A program made the translations under genes and the position numbers. A model generated the notes under the pieces. That model was not told the origin of the DNA. It did not search any database and worked only from the letters and a program-made list of their open reading frames with translations. Below are positions 12,187 through 23,037 of a DNA stretch of 64,000 bases, piece by piece. The stretch is from NCBI GenBank assembly GCA_963853835.1, contig OY970834.1:41323257-41387256 (forward strand), written 5' to 3'. Source of the stretch: Calendula officinalis. Its lineage: Eukaryota; Streptophyta; Magnoliopsida; Asterales; Asteraceae. The number at the start of each line of letters is the position of its first letter. Position 1 is the first letter of the stretch.

Positions 12187-12677
12187 TATCTTTTTTATAT
12201 TTATACGGGGCAATACTTTAATCTATTGTTCACACAATAAAATTGTACAAAAAAAAAACAAGAAGAGAGCGGAAGAACAACAAATTCCTATGCATACAAA
12301 TATCTCCTGATCGAGAGTTTGAGATGGTGAGAGTGAAAAGTTTTTTAATAATAACACACACATTTATTAGGTATTTCTTATCCTTAATATACATTTACAT
12401 AGTTATAAAACTCACCAATGTACTTTTAAAAAATATAATACAAACAAACAAGCACACTCCTAAAAACCCTAAATATCTTCAGTTCACGTCTAGCTAGTAT
12501 GCAATTTTAATATTTTTTGGCCAAGTAAAACAGGAAATTAAATACCTTAATACATCGGAAAATGACGTCAATATGAAGTTTTGATTTCAAGCTCCGATCA
12601 TATGATCATACAAATTCTATATTTTTATTACTCGATCTTCAATTTTATTTTACGGATATGATTATAAAGCTAGATCA

Positions 12678-13262
12678 TCACTTATCTCCAAACAAGTATC
12701 CAAGAGACGAATCTCCTCCAGGAACCGATTTAACCTTCGTCGATGGTCGACCCTATAAATTATACATCAACGGATGAAAACTAATTAAGATCAATATATA
12801 ATACTCCAAAAGAAAGTCTAGATTTCTCTTCAGTGTTTTGTTTAATTACCTTTCACTGGTTTTTTCATATTTGATGATATTTTCTTGTCTTTCAAAAGAA
12901 AAATACTACTAAAAAAAAGGGATGAATAAAAATTACTATCTTTTAACTTTTATATTTAAGAGATGGTGAAAGTTAAGGAGACTTACAGTTACTAAAAGAC
13001 TTTTGGACGTATTACCATCTCCATGATAGATGTATTTTTCAAGAGAGGTGGAATCATGATCTTTCTTGGAAGGAGGAGTTGGGGCTTTTTCCGGTGACTT
13101 TTCTTCCGTATTGTTATCGGTGCCATATGGCGGCGTACAAACCGGTGATGGTGGTGGTGGTAATTTGGATTGATCATTCTGTTGTTTCTCTAATTTATCA
13201 GAACCAAACAAATACCCTAATGAACTGTGCCCTCCACCAGAGTTGTTCCTTGTGTTCATCAT
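12678..13262 (-). CDS. SP1L: SPIRAL1-like microtubule-associated protein
   Basis: SPIRAL1-family proteins are small plant proteins that bind cortical microtubules, with EB1, and control directional cell expansion. Exon 1 is 13262-12987 (92 codons) and exon 2 is 12752-12678 (24 codons plus TGA); the 234-bp intron has GTAAGT..TAG borders and is phase 0. The 116-residue product carries the family's paired motifs. The N-terminal GGGHSSLGYLFG is at residues 9-20 and the C-terminal GRPSTKVKSVPGGDSSLGYL continues into FGDK at the stop. A Pro- and Lys-rich linker separates them. Length and two-motif layout match SPIRAL1-like proteins. The N-terminus MMNTRNNS differs from the MGRGVSSG form I recall for SPIRAL1, so this is a divergent SP1L member. 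A TATATA box at 13341-13350 lies about 80 bases upstream of the ATG. Confidence 0.92.
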
Positions 13263-13340
13263 TGATACCTAACCCTAAAAATTAAGTTGTATCTTTTTCT
13301 TTGTTTAATTTCTCTCCTTTTCACTCTCTAACCTAGCTAA

Positions 13341-13350
13341 CTATATATAC
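13341..13350 (-). promoter_or_regulatory. putative TATA box of the SPIRAL1-like gene
   Basis: A TATATAG-type box on the minus strand about 80 bases upstream of the SPIRAL1-like start codon, a usual position for a plant core promoter with a short leader. It was identified by sequence and position only. Confidence 0.5.
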
Positions 13351-13455
13351 AAAGAAAGTATATATGAAGGGACACCCACCTTCTGTAAATTGATGTTTCT
13401 TTTTCCAATCTTTTTTGTGATTAAAATTTGTATACACACCACACAATTTTTTGTA

Positions 13456-13768
13456 CTTCCTCTTATTCAAAATAAGTGACACACTTTGGATTTCACAGTT
13501 TTTAAGGCAAAAGATTATAATGATGATTAAATTAGATTAATTGGATGGTTAGTGGGGAATGAGTCCCACACCTTTCGAATAAAGTGGGGTTAATGATGTT
13601 TAAAAGTAAAAAGTAAGGGTAAAGGAGTCATTTCACTTTGTTAAAGTAGATAGTTAGTGGATGTGTATCCCATTATTTATTGCCAAATAAGGTAATTTTT
13701 CAAAGTGTGTCACTTATTTTGAATCACCCTAAAAAAAAGATATGTCATTTATTTTGAATCGGATGAAG
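13456..13768. mobile_element. Stowaway-type MITE, second family
   Basis: The left end CTTCCTCTTATTCAAAATAA follows TA at 13454-13455. The right end, reading ATTTTGAATCGGATGAAG, closes at 13768 before TA. Both arms carry the AAATAAGTGACACACTTT word in opposite orientation, so the element can fold into a hairpin. It belongs with the copies at 23136, 47281 and 62605. The right end is doubled, with a first closing arm near 13700-13727. Confidence 0.8.
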
Positions 13769-14281
13769 TATTAATTATTCCATTTTTGTGTTAATTATAT
13801 ATCTAAGCTGGGTGCATGTGGTGGGGATTGTTGGTTGGTTGGTTTGTTTTGTACATTTATTGTAAATGTTATAGATGTATGCCAATGGAGCCTTGTTGAC
13901 TTTGGTTGGACTTCGGTCAACTGACATCAGTGACACTGTGCCTTCAGTTGGCAATTTGGAAAATCGATGAGGGAAGCGACGAAGAGATGGGCTCATGGGT
14001 CAATTTGAATAAAAGTGTGTATTTTATGTCGTATTAGTATTTTGTGTGTGGTGCAAAAATATAAAATAATATGTATTGTTAACATTGATATATCAGCTTT
14101 GTGTCAGTTGGATATATTACTAATGTGACAAAAACTGAAGTATCTATTCTATAGCCACCGTTTGAAGTGATCTTAGTGGTGGCAATTTTGCCAAAATGGC
14201 ATGGATGTTGTTTTAAGGAATATAATTGTGCATGTTAATTACAGGGTTATAATTAACTATGTTGATTTGGTTTTATTAATA

Positions 14282-14477
14282 GGGATTTGCTAACCATTGC
14301 CCTTAGGGCAATGGTTAAGAATGGATAAAGTGGTTTTTGTACAATTAATGATGCATAACTAATCAAAGGTGGTTATTAAAATGCATGGGGATGGTTTTTT
14401 ATTAGTTAATGTACAATGATTTAAAGCCAATAAAAATTTCTTAAACATTGCCCTAAGGGCAATGGTTAGCATTTTCC
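14282..14477. mobile_element. Mutator-like MITE with palindromic terminal repeats
   Basis: A 9-bp direct repeat, TTATTAATA, flanks the element (14273-14281 and 14478-14486), the usual Mutator target duplication size. The ends are GGGATTTGCTAACC and, in reverse complement, GGAAAATGCTAACC. They continue into ATTGCCCTTAGGGCAAT, which is itself a perfect palindrome present in both arms. There is no coding potential. Confidence 0.82.
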
Positions 14478-14637
14478 TTATTAATATGATGTTGCAAATA
14501 TATTGTAAAAGATTTAATACATAAGTAATATGGTATAATCGTTATTAACTAACCGTTGGCGAATTAATTGTTACCCTTACAAATTTCAGTGTGTTTTACA
14601 AGTAAAATTATCATAGAAACAAGAAGAGATTAATTAT

Positions 14638-14903
14638 TGTTAGGACTATTTTTGTAATAGGTTTTGACCTTTAATCTCGTTAACTAACAATTCCCTTGTT
14701 AGGTGGTAGATGGTATAAATACTTGTAATATTGAGTTAGAATGTAAGCTTTCCTAAACTTTCACAGAATTATCAAATTGAAAGCTCTTCTTCCATCTCAT
14801 TCTCTCTCAACTTCACACACCAAATACACCAAGAACACACACACACTAATTCTTCAATTTCTCATCAAATCTTAATGGATTAGCTTGATTATAGTTTCAT
14901 TAG
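14638..14903 (+). repeat. left LTR
   Basis: These 266 bp match 21156-21421 with no difference found by eye. A TATAAATA box about 75 bases in (near 14713) and a CT/CA-rich transcribed region follow. It stops at TTTCATTAG, 8 bases before the TTCTACA end seen in the right copy, and continues into a partial repeat of its own TTTCTCATCAAATCTT. No primer-binding site of the TGGTATCAGAGC type follows. Confidence 0.93.
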
Positions 14904-15493
14904 CTTAATTTCTCATCAAATCTTCGATCCATAAGTATTCGGCTTGTCAAGAATTCAAGAACCGTAACCGGCCATTTAAATCAATTCACGATTGTGAAGC
15001 AATATCGTAATCACGATTGAGATATGGGATCACGTTAACAGAAATCTGAGATCGATTTTGAGATTTACATGTATCGATTGATTTTGCTGGATTCAGAATT
15101 GAGAATCGTCCTTTGCTTGTTCGGCTGTTTAAGGAGTTCAATCAGATAAAGAAAACTAACTTGACTGCCCTATACTGCTTCGTCCAAAACCTTTTGGCCC
15201 AAAGTCCCTTGAAGCCCAAATCAAATAACATTTACGTCTTTGGCCCAAATGAAATTATCAAACTTGAAATTTTAATACATATTTTTAATACATGTATCTT
15301 TGGCGCATGTGTTTTTATTTTTGAAATTTTTAATACATTTTCATATTTTAAAAAAAAAAAAAAAAAGCACACAAGAAAATTCATTATGGATTTTTTTTTT
15401 TTAAAAAAAAAAAAAAACAAAACAAAATCAAATTCGTAACATCTCAACATTTTCAGAACACAAGCACTTTTACCAAAAATCCTAATTGCAAAT

Positions 15494-17755
15494 ATGGATA
15501 AAGACCTTGCAAATACCAGAAAAGCTGCCGAATATTATAAACAAATGGAAAAACCTACACCAGCTATCAATGATGATTTGGATAAAGAACGTCAAGACGT
15601 ACTACGAGTTATGGCAAAAATTTCAGACTATGCGAAGAAATATAATTCAAAGCCTACAAACAATAATCTGAGATCTTCATTCGACATTAAGCCTGATATA
15701 TCTGCTACAATCTCAACTAAAAAGCCAACCGTCACACCTTTGGATGCTACAAAGAAATTAATCGTTCGGGATTCCGAGTATTATAAACGTAAAATGTTGA
15801 GGGCTAAACAAATTGAGTATGAAAAAGTGTTCTTAGTTGAAGATAGTAAATGGATGGAAGATTCAGATCCTAAGGATGAAAAGCATATGGAGGTTACTGA
15901 TCGATTTCATGAAGAGGCCAACAAAGAACTTGAGGTAATCAGTTCCCTCTTTTCAAATTCTGATAATCTTATTGGTCCGGATACTTGTTTTGTTACAACT
16001 CAGATTTCTGAAATTGATTCTTTAAAACAAAACATTTTAGATGAAAAAGATTTAAATAATCAATTTCAAGAACGTTTAAATAATTTGCAAAATGAAAATG
16101 AACAACTTGTTCAACAGATTAAACAAATTAAAAATGTCAAACTTGAGAATCTGGAGTTACAAAATCAAGTATCAGAATTGAATGTCAAATATGATAATGA
16201 TGTTAAGAATTTGTCTCATACAATTTCTGAATATCAAATAACCAAAAATTGTTTGGAACGTAAACAACAAGAGTTTGATGAAAATGAACAACAATTTGAA
16301 TCATTAAATTCACAAATCAAAGAATTAACCAAAAATCTTCATGAACAAAACATTATTTCATCAAATGAAATGCTAAACAAACAAAATATCATAAACACAC
16401 TCAAGCATGAAACAATTGAATTGAATTCACATATCAAACATCTTGAGGAATTGATTGTTAAACGAGGACACACTGATCAAACCATTCATCTTAACAAGCC
16501 TAAAGATTTCAAATATTTCAACTCTCGAGAAGGGATAGGAGCTGACAATCCAGAATATCTTAAGACCGCGTGCAAAATGGCTCCTACATTATATGATTCA
16601 AGATATCTACTCAATGGAATCTCGCAGCGTTTCATTCGGATGACTGACGAGGAAGAAGAAATAGAGAACTTCAACAGAGCTAAAAAGGAGAATGCTCAAA
16701 TTAGTTTCAATTACACTGAATTAAATAAAACATATGAAACTAAAAGGGCTCTATTTGAAAATGATGATTATTTTCCCATTATAAAACCAGAAGAATTTGA
16801 AATTAAGGGAAATGATGTTATTCAACAAAAGGTTACACCAAAGATTTATGTACCAAATCTAATTCTTGAAAAGAAAATTTGTCAATTGGAAACTGAAATA
16901 GATGAAACACATAAGGCGTTTGACAAAGAAAAATCAGTTCTACAAACAAAAATTCATGGATTAGAAAATAAAATTGATGAAACACATAAATCTTATGAGA
17001 AAGTGAAACTAAAGTTGCAAGCACAAATTCAAAATTTAGAATCTAAATCATCTAATCTTCAGAAACTTAAGAAGCCTAGTGCATCTATGAACTTAGATTC
17101 TCCTTTAACTGCAACGAATAAAAGTAAAAACTCAAGAATGTTTTCTCCTGTCATGGCATTTCGTGATTTTTATAAAATCAAGCAAACTGAGGTTCATAGA
17201 GGAAATTCTACACCTAAACCGAAATCACAAGTCAGATCCTCTACCAAGCCTAAGCCTAGGAGATCCACGGTCCCGTCACACTCTGATAAGAAACTGAATG
17301 CTCTTAAACAAGTTATTAGAGGAAATTCCGCACCTAAAACTCCAAATAAATTAGGTTCCTCTTATAGACTTAAGCATTCCCAAGTGGATAAACCTACACC
17401 ATCAACCGTGTTGAAACATTCGAGTGCTTCAAAGAAAATCTTTTCCAAAACTAAATCGTTAAAATACTCAAGAAATGATTTACTTTCATTGGCACCTAAT
17501 ATGACTTTTACACAAGTGCCAAAAACATCTCCTGTTTATGTTTACAAAACATCCTCAATCTTAAAAGCAAAATGGGTTCCCAAAACTCCAACATCTCAAA
17601 TAATTCCCCGGAAATTATTTGAAAGTGAAACATCAAGTTTCAGTTTTTCTTGGAACTCTCATTCTTTAAATCAAATCGATACAGCTTATCGGTGGTTTCA
17701 TTCTCACGCTAACATTGTCGGACCCAAACACAAATGGGTACCAAAAGTTGTTTGA
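15494..17755 (+). CDS. coiled-coil gag-like protein of the LTR element (753 aa)
   Basis: The single long gene of the element. Residues 1-140 are charged and helical. Long heptad-like coiled coils run about 165-355 and 455-530 (rich in Glu, Gln, Lys, Asn, Leu). Between them is a distinct segment with NPEYLKTACKMAPTLYDSRY near 360-380. The last 200 residues are basic and rich in Ser, Pro and Lys, with KWVPK occurring twice (near residues 695 and 748). There is no CCHC zinc knuckle, protease or reverse transcriptase. The NP.YLK...PTLYD block and KWVP repeats recall the gag-spacer region of Asteraceae Ty1/copia polyproteins, from memory only. The frame is uninterrupted and codon use is AT-rich like the element. 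The start is the first ATG of the frame. It may act as a capsid-like or RNA-packaging protein; this is inferred, not shown. Confidence 0.75.
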   Translation: MDKDLANTRKAAEYYKQMEKPTPAINDDLDKERQDVLRVMAKISDYAKKYNSKPTNNNLRSSFDIKPDISATISTKKPTVTPLDATKKLIVRDSEYYKRKMLRAKQIEYEKVFLVEDSKWMEDSDPKDEKHMEVTDRFHEEANKELEVISSLFSNSDNLIGPDTCFVTTQISEIDSLKQNILDEKDLNNQFQERLNNLQNENEQLVQQIKQIKNVKLENLELQNQVSELNVKYDNDVKNLSHTISEYQITKNCLERKQQEFDENEQQFESLNSQIKELTKNLHEQNIISSNEMLNKQNIINTLKHETIELNSHIKHLEELIVKRGHTDQTIHLNKPKDFKYFNSREGIGADNPEYLKTACKMAPTLYDSRYLLNGISQRFIRMTDEEEEIENFNRAKKENAQISFNYTELNKTYETKRALFENDDYFPIIKPEEFEIKGNDVIQQKVTPKIYVPNLILEKKICQLETEIDETHKAFDKEKSVLQTKIHGLENKIDETHKSYEKVKLKLQAQIQNLESKSSNLQKLKKPSASMNLDSPLTATNKSKNSRMFSPVMAFRDFYKIKQTEVHRGNSTPKPKSQVRSSTKPKPRRSTVPSHSDKKLNALKQVIRGNSAPKTPNKLGSSYRLKHSQVDKPTPSTVLKHSSASKKIFSKTKSLKYSRNDLLSLAPNMTFTQVPKTSPVYVYKTSSILKAKWVPKTPTSQIIPRKLFESETSSFSFSWNSHSLNQIDTAYRWFHSHANIVGPKHKWVPKVV

Positions 17756-18002
17756 TTTGTTTTGCAGGAAGATGACTTATACACACGTCAGTCTATAACC
17801 CGCGCTTCAACGCAATGGCTTTCAAGTATCTCAGCTTGAAACCCGGTCCTCAACGAAAAATTGGCTTCTGATCAAAACGGATTCAGAACCCGCACTCAAA
17901 AGAAAGCACAAAGCTCAATCAAGCTTCACCGCAAATACTCTCCTTCAACCCTCCGACGATGTATAAGGTACGTCCTTCGAACTCAAAACTTGTCAATACT
18001 TT

Positions 18003-18066
18003 TGTTTTGTCGAGGGGGAGAAATATTAATTCTAGGGGGAGAATTATTATTTCTAGGGGGAGAAAA
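18003..18066 (+). repeat. triplicated polypurine (AGGGGGAGA) tracts
   Basis: Three GGGGGAGA tracts occur within 65 bases, separated by ATTAATTCT-type spacers. Similar tracts recur at about 20028, 20138 and 20191, and the last one (21146-21155) abuts the right LTR. In copia elements such a tract primes plus-strand synthesis, so these extra copies may be decoy or auxiliary tracts. Confidence 0.6.
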
Positions 18067-18479
18067 TTCAGAAAAACCAAAAACAAAATACCCAAATAAA
18101 AAGTTTTATGTTTGTAACGCTAATTATAAGTCGTTGTAATATCCGTAAACAATCTCTTTACTAGTTCTCTAGTAAAGATTGCATCTGTTTACTACAAATT
18201 CTTTTAATTCTCGTTACTTACTACTGAAAAAGACATACCTTCCCATGGTTTGCCTGATCCGGCCACACCTTCCCAGGGAAATATTTCAGGCAACTGGTAA
18301 ATGTGAGGATTTAGGTCTAGGGTATGAAAATAGGTGAGTGTAAGGTGATGTGAAAACATGATAAATTAAAGAAAACACACCTTTGAGTGCATCCAAACCG
18401 TAAAACAAACCGGGCAACCACACAAAAATGTGATCATTCATGCGTTGAATGTTTTACAAGACTTTACTCGCCCAGTAAA

Positions 18480-19900
18480 GCAAATGCACACCACCACCAA
18501 CCACTCAGATTCCTCTTAATAGGAATTTGTTTCAATTCATTAGGGGACGTAGCACATAATCTATCGACTACTCATTTGGAGTATGTTGGTATTGAAATTT
18601 TAACCTTCTGCCCCGGGTTACGTCTTCATTTGAATGCACAATGTGTCTAGATTTCACCGACAAATATTTCCAATTTAGGACACATACACTTTAATAAATG
18701 AATCTCCGTGTATTCATCGGAACACTCATAGTGGCATCACAATCTGGTGTTTCACGAGGATTGAGTGGAAATCCTGCTAGAGCTAAAATTGCGCCAACTC
18801 TAATCGCATGTCACACATTTGAATCAATGGTTGTGCAAACGACTATCGATTCATACCGTGTGTTAACGGATACTCTATGTGAGTCCGGTATTTCCTCAAT
18901 TGTTCAAGTTGCTGTGCCTAAACTTTTAAATCATAAAGGCAACAACTTATGCCGGAAACACATTTTCCGATGAAAAATCCATGTTATTCTTACAAAGTAA
19001 CATCATAAATGCTGATAATTTGCACATGAGCGTTATAGTTCACTCTCAAATTACTCCTATGATCTGCTATAACCGGTATGATCTTCCCCAGGAGCTACCT
19101 ACAATATAGGACAATATGTAAGGGTACATAGGTCTAGGTGAGCAGAATCAAGTATCACGGGATCTTGATTGGGGTGCGCTGAGATAAAATTTGAGAGGGG
19201 GAATGTAGTATGGGGTGCAATTCAGCTAAACATGGTAAAATGAAAGGAGGGAGTAGTCGAAATATGAAAAAGTAAGCTTGAGTGAGGAGGGTGTGACAGG
19301 GTTAAAGAAAACGAAAAACCCTTACCAAACTGATCAAAAGCCGGGTTGCCACGTCTCTATCAGATTGCATGTGTTGCTCTCTGATATTGAAATAGACATC
19401 ATGGACCCAGTGATGCAATGCACAACCCCCCAGCCACTCAAGTATTTCTTAAAAAGTACTTGTTTCATTTCCACGGAGACTATCTCATATGCTATCGACA
19501 TCTCACTTGGAGATTGTTGATATTGAAACAGAGGACAAGCCTCTCCAGTCCTCGCCTTCGTTTGTCCACTAATTGAGTCTAGAACCGCAATACACTTTTA
19601 GGACACAAGGCATAATACCAAGCTTATCTTTGTGATAAAGCCGGAACATTCATAGTGATACCAACTTTCTTGGTATTCCACGATGATTGAATGGAAATCC
19701 TACCAGTGCTATCATCTATTCCAACACTGAACGTAGGTCACACAGTTTGTGTAACTGTTGTGTCAACGGGTAATCTATGTGATCCCGGTTTGCCCGACTT
19801 AATTCGATCATTGCGATTCAATGCCAAACTATTTGATCGGATATTTACGTCATCAATATCGGTTCGGTTTTCGATAATACAATATGATGTATATTGATTC
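18480..19900 (+). repeat. two diverged tandem copies of a non-coding module
   Basis: The stretch from about 18480 to 18970 and the stretch from about 19380 to 19890 share ordered blocks: CTTGTTTCATTTCC-type, CTATCGAC..CTCA..TTGGAG, GGACACA, CATAGTG..., and GA.TGA.TGGAAATCCT. The shared blocks are separated by divergent sequence. No reading frame is conserved between copies, so the module is probably non-coding and was duplicated long before the element inserted. Confidence 0.6.
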
Positions 19901-21155
19901 ATTCAAAATATGAATATATCATTATTCATCATATTTGTATTCATGGGCTTAGCAGATTTTCTTCATTTCATCTCGACGAACTTCACATTTTTCATGATGA
20001 TTCCGATAAATCTTAATCATCATGAGGGGGAGAAAATTTACTAAGAAGTTCAGTTTATGAAGAAAAATGCTTACAAGACTTAAAAGATTATATTAGCCCA
20101 GTTTATTCCTCATCAAAAAGACATATGCACCGATTAAGGGGGAGTAAACAAGAAACCGAAGAAGATTTGTTGAAGAATAATTGTTTGTTTGAGGGGGAGC
20201 GTAAACTTCATCAATGTTTTATCCTAAACAACAATTATCAAAGTTCATAAATCGACAAAGCCACAACTTCATCAAAAGACTTCCGCTACAAACAACTCTA
20301 TCTATCTATGGGTCCACATCTTCGTCGATTTACATGAAATAAATTGTGAAGAAAAAGAAACCGACTTATCTTCAGAAATTTCTCACAAATTCTCAATCTT
20401 TCCATTACAAACCTCAAACTGACAAATCATTCTATCCAAACCACGAATCACATTCATACCTACTCAAAATCTTGAGTTTTCCATTCATCCATTTCAAAAC
20501 ACAAAACATCCATTTCAAACTGAAATTTAATCGAATAAATCTTTCTATCCAAACCACAAATCCACATCCATTTCCATCCGAATCTTAACCGTTTAAATTT
20601 TTCTTTTCAAATTCCGTAACGATCACATACATTCAAAAGCTTAACCGTTTAAACCATTCTTTCCAAAATTCCATAACATTCATTATCCGTACAAAAGCTT
20701 AACTGTACAAACCTTTTGTTCTACATCAAATACAAATCATCCACATTCACCCAAATCCTAAATCTACATATCATTCTTACAAAAACAAACACACACATCC
20801 AAAACTTTAACTGACAAATCATTCAAAAACATCATCATTCTATACTCAATATAATCCTCTACCACAAAATTCCAAAAACAACCTCTCCATTATCTGAAAA
20901 CCCAGTCAAATCCTTACTTAACTGATATTCCATTTCCCAAAGTTTTCAAATCTTTAGTAAATCAGTTATAGGATTTCCTCACTCAAATATTATCAACGAA
21001 AAACATATTCCCTTTGAGTACCTTAAACTTCCAGATTTCTGCAAATGTTTTGTTCTTAAAATACAGAAAAACATTTTCTTGCCAAAGATAGATGATAACA
21101 AGAATCTGAAGTTTGAAGACTGGGATGACGTATTAAAGATCAAAAAGGGGGAGAT

Positions 21156-21429
21156 TGTTAGGACTATTTTTGTAATAGGTTTTGACCTTTAATCTCGTTA
21201 ACTAACAATTCCCTTGTTAGGTGGTAGATGGTATAAATACTTGTAATATTGAGTTAGAATGTAAGCTTTCCTAAACTTTCACAGAATTATCAAATTGAAA
21301 GCTCTTCTTCCATCTCATTCTCTCTCAACTTCACACACCAAATACACCAAGAACACACACACACTAATTCTTCAATTTCTCATCAAATCTTAATGGATTA
21401 GCTTGATTATAGTTTCATTAGGTTCTACA
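21156..21429 (+). repeat. right LTR
   Basis: 274 bp from TGTTAGG to TTCTACA (TG..CA ends), preceded by the polypurine tract and followed by the ATTAT target duplication. The first 266 bp are identical to the left LTR. Confidence 0.93.
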
Positions 21430-21434
21430 ATTAT

Positions 21435-23037
21435 ATAGTCTTAATTGTACGTACCTGTTTTAACTCAGTATCAATCTACGAGTGCATGTTGCCCATGATC
21501 GCATTAATACTTTCTTTCTTTAGAATGAGACACGTCATCGTAATGTTAGTAATAAACCCATTGACTGATATCTTATGCAACCGTTCATCACTGTATATAA
21601 AAATAAACTGGTACTTATTCTATTAGTGATGGTGACCATAACAACCATAACAACTGCTTCAAAAATTTGGTACTCTATTTATCTATTGGGCCTATATATT
21701 CAAAACATATATCATCCGTCCCATTTTTATTGTCCATGTTTCATTTTCTAAATGTCCCAAAATGACTGTCCACTTGGAAATTCAACTAATCAAAAAACAC
21801 TTAGGTGGTAAAGATAAAATTCTATTGGTTACACAGACTAATAAATATATTTTTATCAAACTGTGTGATATTTAAATGTGGATAATAATTTTGGGAAGGA
21901 AGTAGTATTATTCATGAACAAGAATCTAGACCGGAATATTATTGAGTCCATGCTTTATGCCAGAATCCAATAAAGCCAAATCCCGGAGATTGAGATGTTC
22001 TTAAAAACAGCTTGGTCTCGGTAATTGGAGATGCCAGCAAGTGTTTATGAAGCACCAAAGATCCTTTAGTTGAATTTAGATCAATTCCTCATTTCAACAC
22101 CGTGAGATTTGCGATTCTCCAAGCGTACATATATGTGTCATCCCCTCGTGTGTACTTCTATATATACATATGTGTTTTTTGTGTGACTTTATAGGTACAA
22201 TGAATTAGTTCTAAATTGGAAATGAAGGAGATTATTTTCTTGAAAATATTTGAAAACTAAATTTATTGTGTTTCAAGTTGGAAAATAAAGAAAAAATGAT
22301 GGGATGCATCATTCGACATTTCATTTGGGGAACAAAAGATATATGGTGTTCAATCAAGAAAACGTAAGCCTTTAATAACCAAATAATCATCCGAAAGAAA
22401 AATTATGAGAAGACGTAAACTTTTGTTCTTTTATTTTTGTTGTTTAGTTGAAAAAAAGTTGTACGTTGAATTAATTTCATGAAATCCAAGTGTCACTAGT
22501 CTATTGTATTGTCTTTTTATTAATTTAGTTTTTTTACTAGATGCTTAATGTAATCTGATGTTTTAAAAAAACAAAAATTATTTCAATAGCACCTAACCAA
22601 AGTTTGATTGATTTCAATAAAAAAAAATTTAATTAAATTAAATAAATATACATACAAATGGGCTCTTAAATTGGGTTATTATAATCAATTAGTAGGATAC
22701 ACTGTTATGTTGAAGCTTGAAGGTATGAAGAAGTAAAGAAATTTTGCTGCTCAAAAAAAAAAAAAAAAGAAGTAAAGAAGTAGTGCAACTTGGGTGATGA
22801 TTAACCAAATTGAAATTTAAAAAGAACTCGATTCGGTTAACCGAAAATTGATATGGTTCATCCATTTCTCAGTTCAATTTTAATTTACGGTTTCGGCATA
22901 GTTTGAAAAAAATCTACATTTCAAGACTAAAAAACAATCTTAACTCTTAGAGGTCCATATTACAAGTTTAATGATATCTTCTGAGAGATATACACTCGAT
23001 CGGCAATTTAAACATGATTCATTGATTTTAGTATATA
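21435..23037. other. intergenic DNA, no gene seen
   Basis: AT-rich and non-coding by inspection. A stretch at about 21712-21905 begins CATCCGTCCCATTTTTATTG and ends TTGGGAAGGAAGTAG, which looks like a decayed Stowaway. A short poly(A) run lies near 22755-22769. Confidence 0.5.

Larger units (their letters stand above)
14638..21429 (+). mobile_element. young non-autonomous LTR retrotransposon (Ty1/copia-like) with lone gag-like gene
   Basis: A 5-bp target duplication, ATTAT, lies at 14633-14637 and 21430-21434. The LTRs start TGTTAGGACTA and the right one ends TTCTACA. A polypurine tract, AAAAAGGGGGAGAT, directly precedes the right LTR. The interior has a leader of about 590 bp, one 753-codon reading frame, then about 3.4 kb without coding potential. 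No protease, integrase, reverse transcriptase or RNase H was found, so mobilisation must have been in trans. The copia assignment rests on the polypurine tract style, the 5-bp duplication and a remembered likeness of the protein to Asteraceae copia gag regions. Confidence 0.9.
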
